DNA of 22,089 nt from CAWCTB01 sp963798275 (GTDB lineage Bacteria > Acidobacteriota > Terriglobia > Terriglobales > Acidobacteriaceae), in the NCBI GenBank assembly GCA_963798275.1, contig CAWCTB010000050.1, positions 1 to 22,089 of the forward strand, given 5' to 3'. The notes beneath the pieces are model-generated. The model searched no databases. It saw only the letters and a program-made list of their open reading frames with translations, and was not told the origin of the DNA. A program made the translations under genes and the position numbers. Shown piece by piece: positions 5,195 to 12,119 of the stretch (positions are counted from its first letter, which is position 1; every line of letters begins with the position of its first letter).

Positions 5195-7885
5195 ATGTTG
5201 TTGAAACCTTTTGTGATCAACGCCCACGGCCGCATCGTATTCCCCTACAACTTTTTCCCCGAACTTGACTTCTCGGTCTTTGAGACACTGAAACAGTTTT
5301 CCGCTGTTATACGGAGGGACTTCGGGGAGAAAGCTCCGACCGACGCTGAAATTGTGGCCCGCCTGCAAGCGGGACAGTACACGTCAAAGTACGAGCTTTG
5401 CCGAGATCTTGCCCTGAACCTGTTCTGGGTGAATCGCTATACGCTGACCATGTACGAGAAGCGTCCCACGCGATGGGGTGACGTCGCGCGGCACCGTGAC
5501 GATGTGTTCTTGCCTTTGCACAAGGCGCGGGAAGCGGCGGCGGGAGTTCTGTCGGCGATCGAAGGGGGCTACCATCCGCTGCCGCCGATGTGGGACGAGG
5601 AACTGGAAGACCGCAGCTTTCATATTTTGCTGACGGTGTTTCGCAACAAGCAGAGCTGGGGAGGAGAACTCCGGCCCATCCGGCCCACCATAAGCGAGGT
5701 AGTGGCCCATCCCACCAATGTCACGCGGCGACTTCTGAAGTACGACGCCGATTTCCTGCACTACAGCTACGACGACGTAATCGACTGCCTCCATCCCGTG
5801 CCTGAGCTTGAGGCCCTGACGCGGCAGACCATGATCCTTCACAATCAGTACCCGTGGGACCCAGCCGATAGCACGCTGGCCGAACTCGGAAATTTGAAGG
5901 ACGACGATTACGTGGTGGCATTCTATCCGCGAAGTCACGAAGTGCTCCGCTTCATCCAGCGAGTGAAGCACCATGAGTTAGCCGGTCACGGCCGTCCGCA
6001 ATCGGCCCGGCTCCGTGCCGGCCGGCCCGAAACCCTGGCCTTGAGTCAACCCATCAGACCCTACCCCCCGGTGGAGGTAAGCAAGAAGTTTTCCGTGCTG
6101 CCCCGGCTGGAGGCCCTTGCCGCCTACGAAGGCGAGGTGCCCTGCACGAATGCGGACATCATTCGCAACCACGCTTATTGCTGGTCGCGGATGACCGAGG
6201 CGGACATTCTCGCGAAGACAGGCATCGAAAAGCGATGCTACACCGAACTGGACCTGGAGCACATGGCCCTGTTGGCCGCCAGAGCGGCGCTCACCAAGTC
6301 CGGACGCAAGCCGGCGGAGATTGGCGCGGTGCTGTTTTGCAGCTGTACCAGCACCAAGCTGATCCCGTCGATCGCGACCTGGCTTTCGGGCGAACTTGGC
6401 CTCATGCAGACGCATACTTCTTGCGACATTGTGGCGGCCTGCGCGGGGATGCCGTATGGGTTGGGCGAGGCGGTCCGGCTGTTGCAGGAGGTCGAACGCC
6501 CGGTGCTGCTGGTCTGCGCGGAAAAGTTCTCCGACAAGATTGGAACCGTACGAACTTCGCGGATGATCTTCGGGGATGGCGCGGCCGCGATGGTAATCGG
6601 CCCAGCGCCTGAGGGAATGGCCTCCGACATCGAGATTTTCCAGACCTATGCCAGCGGACCCTGGTCGGAAGTGAACTCCATCATCTGGCCTAACCCGGAC
6701 TTCGACAACAGCATTACGGTTTACGGCCCGGAGGTAAAGGCGCTGGTAACGCGCTACCTCAAGCAGATGATGGGGGAACTGGCGACCCTGCCCAACCTGA
6801 ATGGAGGCGAGGGCACGGCCATCGATGCGATCGACCTCGTCGTTCCCCACCAGGCGAACAAGAACATGGTGCTGGCTCTGGCCACCGATGCCGGCATACC
6901 GGCGGAGCGAATTTTCTTCAATATCGAGCAGGTGGGAAACACGTCTTCGGCCAGCATTCCCATGGCGATTCACGATGCGGTGCGCGATGGACGGATCGAC
7001 CGTCCGATGCGCATTTTCGCACCCGGCTTTGGCGCGGGCGCCGTGGGTGGTTACGTGGTGATGCGAGTGGACCCAGCGATCGTAGACGTCAGTTTAAGAG
7101 AAGAGAGGAATTTTGAGATGGCAGGCAATGGACAGTACGGATCAGGTTTGCTGGACGGGAAAGTGGCTCTGGTCACGGGCGCCTCGCGAGGCATCGGCCG
7201 GGCCATAGCGGTCGAACTGGCTCGCCGCGGCGCAAAGGTAGCGCTTAACTTCCGATCGGATGCAGCACAGGCGGAGATTGCGGCGGCGGAAATCCAAGAG
7301 CTCGGCGCCGAGTGCATCCTGGTCCAAGGCGACGTCGCCAAAAGAGGGGAGGCCGGCCGTATCGTAAAGGAGGTACTCGATAAATGGCAGCGGCTGGATA
7401 TCCTGGTCAACAACGCCGGTATCACGCGCGACCGAAGCATGCGCAAGATGACCGACGACGATTGGGCGGCGGTCATCAACGTGAATCTCAACGGTACCTT
7501 CTACTGCACGAGCGCGGCGGTTCCGGCCATGATCAACCAAAGGTTTGGGCGGATCATCAACATCAGCTCGGTGGTCGGACAGATGGGCGCATTTGGCCAG
7601 GCGAATTACTCCGCCAGCAAAGGCGGCATCATCGCCTTCACCAAGACTCTCGCTCTGGAAATGGCGAAGTTCAATATCACCGCCAACGCCATTGCCCCCG
7701 GATTCACTTCCACGGAAATGGTGGAGGCCATCCCGGAGGAGATCGCTGCTCAGATTAAGGCCAAGATTCCTTTGGGACGTTTCGCGACCCCGGAGGAAAT
7801 CGCCAAAGCGGCCGCGTTCCTGGCCGCCGAAGGAGACTACATCACTGGGCAGGAATTGAACGTCAACGGCGGATACCACATGTAG
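5195..7885 (+). CDS. Three-part fusion: unknown N-terminal domain, FabH-like ketoacyl synthase III, FabG/PhaB-like reductase
   Basis: The 896-residue protein has three parts. Residues 1 to about 285 form a Trp/Tyr/Arg-rich domain of unknown function (starts MLLKPFVINAHGRIVFPYNF). Residues about 298-635 are a ketoacyl synthase III with the FabH triad Cys416 (AACAGMPYG), His552 (VPHQAN) and Asn582 (VGNTSSAS). Residues 642-896 are a short-chain reductase with TGASRGIG (661-668), NNAG, Ser792, Tyr805 and Lys809, ending NGGYHM as in PhaB/FabG enzymes. Predicted chemistry is decarboxylative condensation of malonyl-CoA/ACP with acetyl-CoA to acetoacetyl-CoA/ACP, then reduction to 3-hydroxybutyryl-CoA for PHB. 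The ATG at 5195 is preferred over a TTG at 5189 because AGGAAG lies 7 nt upstream. The join carries an internal Shine-Dalgarno and ATG, so two ancestral genes probably became joined. The substrate (CoA or ACP) is inferred from the PHB context. Confidence 0.88.
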   Translation: MLLKPFVINAHGRIVFPYNFFPELDFSVFETLKQFSAVIRRDFGEKAPTDAEIVARLQAGQYTSKYELCRDLALNLFWVNRYTLTMYEKRPTRWGDVARHRDDVFLPLHKAREAAAGVLSAIEGGYHPLPPMWDEELEDRSFHILLTVFRNKQSWGGELRPIRPTISEVVAHPTNVTRRLLKYDADFLHYSYDDVIDCLHPVPELEALTRQTMILHNQYPWDPADSTLAELGNLKDDDYVVAFYPRSHEVLRFIQRVKHHELAGHGRPQSARLRAGRPETLALSQPIRPYPPVEVSKKFSVLPRLEALAAYEGEVPCTNADIIRNHAYCWSRMTEADILAKTGIEKRCYTELDLEHMALLAARAALTKSGRKPAEIGAVLFCSCTSTKLIPSIATWLSGELGLMQTHTSCDIVAACAGMPYGLGEAVRLLQEVERPVLLVCAEKFSDKIGTVRTSRMIFGDGAAAMVIGPAPEGMASDIEIFQTYASGPWSEVNSIIWPNPDFDNSITVYGPEVKALVTRYLKQMMGELATLPNLNGGEGTAIDAIDLVVPHQANKNMVLALATDAGIPAERIFFNIEQVGNTSSASIPMAIHDAVRDGRIDRPMRIFAPGFGAGAVGGYVVMRVDPAIVDVSLREERNFEMAGNGQYGSGLLDGKVALVTGASRGIGRAIAVELARRGAKVALNFRSDAAQAEIAAAEIQELGAECILVQGDVAKRGEAGRIVKEVLDKWQRLDILVNNAGITRDRSMRKMTDDDWAAVINVNLNGTFYCTSAAVPAMINQRFGRIINISSVVGQMGAFGQANYSASKGGIIAFTKTLALEMAKFNITANAIAPGFTSTEMVEAIPEEIAAQIKAKIPLGRFATPEEIAKAAAFLAAEGDYITGQELNVNGGYHM
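7099..7120 (+). promoter_or_regulatory. Internal ribosome binding site and start codon at the synthase/reductase junction
   Basis: AGAGAAGAGAGGAA followed 7 nt later by ATG (7118-7120) lies exactly at the N-terminus of the reductase domain, in frame with the synthase and without a stop between. It is what an independent fabG/phaB gene would carry. It suggests a recent gene fusion or separate production of free reductase. A TGA sits in another frame at 7114-7116, so one indel upstream would separate the two genes. Confidence 0.55.
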
Positions 7886-7931
7886 GGTCTAGCCGACCGG
7901 ATTCGAATTGCTTGACATTCCTGTAACGGAT

Positions 7932-7966
7932 AACGGCAGCGGCTGATCACTCCAGTCGCTGCCGTT
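7932..7966. terminator. Hairpin between converging fusion gene and phaC
   Basis: AACGGCAGCG (7932-7941) and CGCTGCCGTT (7957-7966) form a perfect 10-bp stem with a 15-nt loop, 46 bp after the fusion stop and about 30 bp beyond the phaC stop. It has no long T-run, but its place between converging genes fits a bidirectional transcription terminator. Confidence 0.55.
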
Positions 7967-7996
7967 GACTTTGAAGTACTACCCGCTCGCAAGCTT

Positions 7997-9065
7997 TTAT
8001 TTGGATCGAGGGGCGAGCCAGCCGTTGATGTGCGGCCAGGTGTGTTTAGCGGCACCGCTGCCCGCCATGATGCCGATGTGCCCACCCGAAATCCTGAATA
8101 GTTCCTTGTCGACGCTGCTGACCTTGGAATTGATGGACTCCGACTGGCAGCCCGGGGTGATGTGGTCCCCCTCAGCGATTACCGTCAGCAGGTTTGCCTT
8201 GATGCGGCTGACATCGACGCGCTCTCCGCGAATCAGCAGTTCGCCTCGCATCAGACGGTCGTTCCGGTACAGATCGACAATGAGTTGCCGGAAGACGCCG
8301 CCGGCCAGCGGAACGTTGTCCGTCACCCACGTATTCATGGCGTGCCACGCGTCGACGACCCGGGGATCGTCCAGGTTGTCCCACAGCTTGACGTAGTTGC
8401 CGATGTAGTTCTCGACCGGCTTCAAGGCCTTGGCGCCGTAATCGATCATCTCTCCGGGCATGTTGCCGAAAGTGGCCAGCACCTTTTCGACGTCGAAATA
8501 ACGCTCGTCCGTCCAGCGCGCGAACGTCAGATTCCTGCTTCTTGGAGAAGTCCAGCGGAGCCGTCAGCAGAATCAGGTTCCGCAAGCCTTCGTCGCCCCG
8601 CAAGGCCGCGTAAATCGTGGTGAGGATTGCTCCGATGCACCAACCCAGCAGGCTGAACTCTTCGCTTCCGGAAGCGGCCTTCATCTTGCGAATCGCCCGC
8701 GGCATGTAGTCCAGGGTGTAGTCGTCAAACTTCAGGTTCTTGTCTTCCGGACCGGGCGCGCCCCAATCGAGCAGATACAGATCGTAGCCCTGGCTGACCA
8801 TGTACTCGACAAAGCTGTGGCCAGGCCGCAGGTCCAGAATATAAGGCCGGTTCATCAGCGCAAAAACCAGCAACAGGGGCACCGGGTGGCGTTTTTCTTT
8901 GGGAACAACGGGAATGTAGCGGTAGAGCTTTGCCTTGTTGAGCGTCCAGATCAATTCCTTCGGCGTCTGGGCGATCGCCGCTCGGGTTGTCATGACTTTG
9001 GTGAGTCGCTTCAGCTGATCGACTGCCTCGGTAAACGGATCGGTGATAACCGGAGTTTCTGCCAT
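7997..9065 (-). pseudogene. phaC: Class III PHA synthase catalytic subunit PhaC, frameshifted as read
   Basis: The gene encodes the polymerase that links 3-hydroxyacyl-CoA units into PHA at the granule surface. Frame one (from ATG 9065) has the alpha/beta-hydrolase start and the lipase-like box GWCIGA with nucleophile Cys143. Near 8530-8540 the coding signal moves to another frame (WTDERYFDVEKVLATFGNMPG), which carries the rest, including Asp in AEGDHITP and His in GGHIGIM, and stops at 7997. Removing one base, such as one G of the GG doublet at 8534-8535, restores about 355 codons, the usual class III length. The whole Cys-Asp-His triad is therefore preserved across one +1 shift, which suggests a sequence error or very recent mutation. 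Its ATG directly follows the phaE stop (TAGATG), the usual phaE-phaC arrangement. Confidence 0.88.
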
Positions 9066-9497
9066 CTACTTCTTCTCCCTCTCTTCGCCGGCTTCTTGAC
9101 GACTGCTTTCCTGGCCGCTTGTGGCGCTCTTCTGGGCTCTGGGCGCGACGCAGGCGCAACCGGCGACGATCAGGTTTCGGATGACATCGAGCTTGGCATC
9201 CAGGTCGTCCAGCCGCATCTCGATGTTGGTCATGCGCTCGGCAATCGAGACCACGTCCGCCCGGGACGGCATGGCCAGCTGTTCCAGCGTCTTGAGCATC
9301 GCTTTTTCCACGGCTTCGCGGAAGGGAGTGGAAACTGTGAGATAGGTATCGAGCATGGTCCCGGTCGCTTGAGCATAAGCCTCAGTGTTGACCATATCCA
9401 CCATGGTCTTGGCCCAGGCGTCCAAATAGACGTCGCGCACGCCACGCCAGGGCTCCATGGGATCGAACGGTTTGGCATCCTTTGCTTCATCGCCCAT
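9066..9497 (-). CDS. phaE: Class III PHA synthase subunit PhaE
   Basis: The 143-residue protein is the non-catalytic partner that activates class III PhaC. Visible signs are the N-terminal stretch WRGVRDVYLDAWAKTMVDMV, the middle TPFREAVEKAMLKTLEQLAM, and the family-like segment PSRADVVSIAERMTNIEMRL followed by a coiled-coil-like DDLDAKLDVIRNL. The tail is Cys/Ala then Lys/Glu-rich. It is shorter than many PhaE proteins. The start at 9497 is chosen because AAGGAG lies just upstream and the in-frame extension to 9569 lacks family similarity. Its stop abuts the phaC ATG, indicating translational coupling. A PhaR-type class IV subunit would be an alternative, but the catalytic partner looks class III. 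Confidence 0.78.
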   Translation of the reverse strand: MGDEAKDAKPFDPMEPWRGVRDVYLDAWAKTMVDMVNTEAYAQATGTMLDTYLTVSTPFREAVEKAMLKTLEQLAMPSRADVVSIAERMTNIEMRLDDLDAKLDVIRNLIVAGCACVAPRAQKSATSGQESSRQEAGEEREKK

Positions 9498-9577
9498 TAT
9501 CGGCTCCTTTTCAACACGACAATACACCCTGAGACAGTCACGAGGATACCCCTGGCAATCCCGCTTCACACCAGAGC

Positions 9578-9595
9578 GCAGTCCTTCGCGACTGC
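9578..9595 (-). terminator. Hairpin between phasin and phaEC
   Basis: GCAGTC and GACTGC form a perfect 6-bp stem with a 6-nt loop, 23 bp downstream of the phasin stop and 80 bp before phaE. There is no T-run. It could act as a partial terminator or 3'-end stabiliser, so that abundant phasin is made from the same transcript as scarce synthase. Confidence 0.35.
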
Positions 9596-9617
9596 CTCGC
9601 CTGTGCTCGACACTGGC

Positions 9618-10225
9618 TTACCCTTTGGCTACTGCCGCAAACGACTGTGTCGTAGCGTCCAGAAACGACTTCTGCGCTTCGATCAGGGTGTCGGCTCCGC
9701 GCTGGAAGGTGTCCACGACCAGCAGTGGCAGGTCCACCTACCGGGGCGAGCTGTTTCTTGGCGGTCTCACAGATCACCTTGTTCTGCTGCGCCGCAAATT
9801 CCAGCACCTTCTTCTGCGCTTCCACCGACCGCTCGACCGACGTCTTGAAGGTGGCGGTGGCTTCCCCGGCAATCTTCGAATAGGCCTCGGCCCGCTCCTG
9901 GCCAATCTTTACGACGGCATGGCTCTGCTCAACCGCCAGGTCGATCGCGCTCTTGTTGGTTTCGACGTAGGTTTGGACGGCCTGTCCGGCGATTTCGAAA
10001 ATCGACCGTCGGCGGGGCGACGGGAAAGAAGCTAAAAGCCTTCTTCCAGGCGCCCATCCACTTCGAGGTCTGCTCGGCAGCCAGGTCCAGCGCCTTCTTT
10101 TGCAACTCGGCCATCCGTTCAACACCGTTCAGGTAGAGGGGAGTGAAAGCGTCCACGAATTCAGTTACCGCGGCGGCGCCATTGGCTGGCGAAGCCTTCT
10201 TGCTTGACTTGGAGGTATTCGGCAT
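9618..10225 (-). pseudogene. phaP: Phasin (PHA granule-associated protein), twice frameshifted as read
   Basis: Phasins coat PHA granules through amphipathic helices. The protein starts at ATG 10225 (Shine-Dalgarno AAGGAG) with MPNTSKSSKKASPANGAAAV, then a helical segment with MAELQKKALDLAAEQT. Coding moves by +1 near 10006 into SIFEIAGQAVQTYVETNK through ETAKKQLAPV, and again by +1 near 9735-9745 into VDTFQRGADTLIEAQKSF, ending at TAA 9618-9620. Removing one G from each of two GG doublets gives a continuous protein of about 201 residues. Four copies of a Lys/Gln-Leu-Asp/Glu-Ala-Gln type motif recur along it. The divergent partner is phaR, with a probable PhaR operator in the 71-bp gap. Confidence 0.82.
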
Positions 10226-10269
10226 GATCTGCTCCTTTTGATAGCGATTGTTACGTTGCTTGCTGCGTT

Positions 10270-10290
10270 TTATGCTGCAGTGCAACATAA
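10270..10290. promoter_or_regulatory. Probable PhaR operator, 21-bp palindrome
   Basis: The sequence reads TTATG-N-TGCA-N-TGCA-N-CATAA: 18 of the 21 positions are symmetric and only the central base and one flanking pair break symmetry. It lies in the 71-bp gap between divergent phasin and phaR genes. PhaR repressors are known to bind TGC/GCA-rich sites at phasin and phaR promoters, so autoregulation plus phasin control is the natural reading. Confidence 0.65.
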
Positions 10291-10296
10291 GCTATT

Positions 10297-11061
10297 ATGG
10301 CTCTTCCCGGCGTGCTTGTAAAGACCAAAATGAAAAATAAAACGCCCCAGCCTCTGATCATCAAGAAATACGAGAACCGGAGGCTTTACAACACCTTGAC
10401 CAGCCAGTACATCAACCAGGACCAGGTGGCTCAACTGGTGCGGGATGGCCACGACGTGCAGGTGGTCGATGCCGCGACCGGCGAGGACATCACCCGGCTG
10501 ATCCTGGCGCAGATCGTGCTGGAGGACGCCAAGACGCCCGGCTCGGTTTTTCCCCTCGACGTGTTGCGGCAGATGATCGTTGCGTCGGGCAAAGCGACGC
10601 AGGAGAACGCGTTGCGCTACATGAAATTCATGATGGAGATCTACCAGAATGCCTACCGGGCCATGCCTCCGCCGGTGAACCCGTTCGAGATGATGGCCGG
10701 CCGCATGGCGCCGCCGCCGGAGGGAGCGGCTCCGCCATCGGGCTCCGCAGCCGCGCCGGTGGTTGCGCAGCCCAAAGCACGCGCCCGTGCGGGAAAGAAT
10801 TCGAAGCGTGCGGCGGGGGGCGAGGTGGGCGAACTGAAGAAACGCATCGAAGAACTGGAAGCGGCGCTCTCCCGCAGCGAGCCGGCCGAAGAAGGCCCGA
10901 AAAATCGAAACCTCGCCGCAAAGCTTGACGCACTGCGGCAAAGGGACTACTCTCTTAGGCGGCGCCCGCCCAATTGCAGTTCCATCAACGTGAATCCCTT
11001 CCGACAACTGCGCTTGACCGGAAACACTCCAACCAACAGGTGCACGGATGCCTCTCTCTGA
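10297..11061 (+). CDS. phaR: PHA synthesis repressor PhaR (PHB accumulation regulatory protein)
   Basis: PhaR senses PHA and represses phasin genes and itself. The N-terminal DNA-binding domain is clear: PLIIKKYENRRLYNTLTSQY, then VVDAATGEDITRLILAQIVL, followed by the second domain LRQMIVASGKATQENALRYM with NPFEMM. A Pro/Ala linker and a coiled-coil KKRIEELEAALSRSE follow. Start alternatives are ATG 10297 and ATG 10330 (MKNKTPQPLIIKKYENRRLY); the latter fits family length better but neither has a strong Shine-Dalgarno. The reading frame runs on to 11061 with non-family sequence after about 10880. A -1 shift there would give a basic tail SKPRRKA and a stop at 10926-10928, which is more PhaR-like, so the 3' end is probably frameshifted. 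Confidence 0.88.
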   Translation: MALPGVLVKTKMKNKTPQPLIIKKYENRRLYNTLTSQYINQDQVAQLVRDGHDVQVVDAATGEDITRLILAQIVLEDAKTPGSVFPLDVLRQMIVASGKATQENALRYMKFMMEIYQNAYRAMPPPVNPFEMMAGRMAPPPEGAAPPSGSAAAPVVAQPKARARAGKNSKRAAGGEVGELKKRIEELEAALSRSEPAEEGPKNRNLAAKLDALRQRDYSLRRRPPNCSSINVNPFRQLRLTGNTPTNRCTDASL

Positions 11062-11117
11062 GAAAGACTCTGCCGTCGAAAGCCCTCCTCAGCCGATCGA
11101 AGCCACACCCGCTCCCA

Positions 11118-11966
11118 ATGTTACCGCAGTCACTCGATGACCCAATCGATGATCCAACCACCTTTCACGAAAGTCGCCGCAAGGCCAGGGAGGCAGGCTC
11201 GCGCGGGAAAGTCGTCATTATCACCGGCGCGGGCGCCGGGATTGGCCGGGCCACAGCGATGCGATTCGCGGAAGATGGCGCGCGCATTGCGGCCTGGGAT
11301 GTTTCCGATCAGGCAGCAGCCCAGCTTGAGTCGGCGATCCAATGGGCCGGAGGGGAGGGGCATTTTCAGGCGGTGGACGTAACCAGTGCGAGCGCGGTGG
11401 AGGCCGCCGCTGCCGCGGTGGTGGAGCGCTGGGGCCGAATCGACATCCTCATCAACAATGCCGGCATCGTTCGTGACGCTCAGTTGGTGAAGTGGAACGG
11501 TAACGGCCCGCTGTCCACCATGACGGACGATATGTGGGATTCCGTCATCGGCGTCAATCTGAAGGGCGTATTCCTTTGTACTCGCGCCGTCGTTCCGCAC
11601 ATGATCAGGGCCGGCGGCGGAGTGATTCTGTGCGCCGCCTCGGTCGTCGGACTGCTGGGAAACTTCGGACAGACCAATTACGTCGCCTCCAAGGCGGGAG
11701 TCATTGGAATGACTCGCACCTGGGCGCGCGAACTGGGCAAATACAAGATTCGCGTGAATGCTGTCGCTCCCGGCTTCATTGCTACCGCCATGGTGAAGGC
11801 GATGCCCGAAAAGGTGCTCGAGTCCATGGTGGCGCACACCCCGATTGGGCGCATGGGAACGCCAGAAGACGTTGCCAACGCCTATGCCTGGCTTGCCTCC
11901 GACCAGGCGAGCTTTATTCACGGAACGGTACTTTCTGTGGATGGCGGCGTGGTGATCGGAACGTAG
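11118..11966 (+). CDS. Short-chain dehydrogenase/reductase, FabG/PhaB-like
   Basis: The protein has the classical SDR pattern: cofactor motif GAGAGIG, NNAGIV, catalytic Ser in CAASVVG, Tyr and Lys in YVASK, and the C-terminal SVDGGVVIG. Its GNFGQTNYVASKAGVIGMTR and VAPGFIATAMVKAMPEKVLE are close to acetoacetyl-CoA reductases and FabG. It is a likely second 3-oxoacyl-CoA/ACP reductase in the PHB locus, transcribed with phaR. The N-terminus is uncertain. The in-frame ATG at 11118 gives 282 residues with an unusual 40-residue leader. An ATG at 11048 with AGGTG upstream begins MPLSEKDSAVESPPQPIEAT in a frame one base off and stops at 11140, so the true start may be 11048 with a +1 shift near 11110-11135. 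Confidence 0.82.
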   Translation: MLPQSLDDPIDDPTTFHESRRKAREAGSRGKVVIITGAGAGIGRATAMRFAEDGARIAAWDVSDQAAAQLESAIQWAGGEGHFQAVDVTSASAVEAAAAAVVERWGRIDILINNAGIVRDAQLVKWNGNGPLSTMTDDMWDSVIGVNLKGVFLCTRAVVPHMIRAGGGVILCAASVVGLLGNFGQTNYVASKAGVIGMTRTWARELGKYKIRVNAVAPGFIATAMVKAMPEKVLESMVAHTPIGRMGTPEDVANAYAWLASDQASFIHGTVLSVDGGVVIGT

Positions 11967-11994
11967 TGCCGCAAAGAACCCCAACTTGCCGGAG

Positions 11995-12011
11995 CCGGCG
12001 GGACGCGCCGG
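11995..12011 (+). terminator. GC-rich hairpin after the SDR gene
   Basis: CCGGCG and CGCCGG pair perfectly around a 5-nt loop, 28 bp after the reductase stop. No T-run follows, so terminator function is weakly supported. Confidence 0.35.
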
Positions 12012-12085
12012 TTCGCTCGGCGTTCCGCCCTCGTGACGATGAACGCGGGGCGAATTTCAGAAGAGACAGACGCTGTTGAACTGCC

Positions 12086-12113
12086 CGGGTGACCGACGCG
12101 TGCCGGCCACCCG
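12086..12113 (-). terminator. Hairpin just beyond the porin stop
   Basis: CGGGTG (12086-12091) and CACCCG (12108-12113) form a 6-bp stem around a 16-nt GC-rich loop, 6 bp past the porin stop on the minus strand and in the gap between converging genes. It lacks a T-run. Confidence 0.35.
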
Positions 12114-12119
12114 AGGCGC

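Noticed and set aside
5978..6973. 331-codon ORF antisense to the fusion gene
   Set aside because: It is a GC-driven shadow of the ketoacyl synthase; the plus frame carries all catalytic motifs and the antisense product has no recognisable domain.
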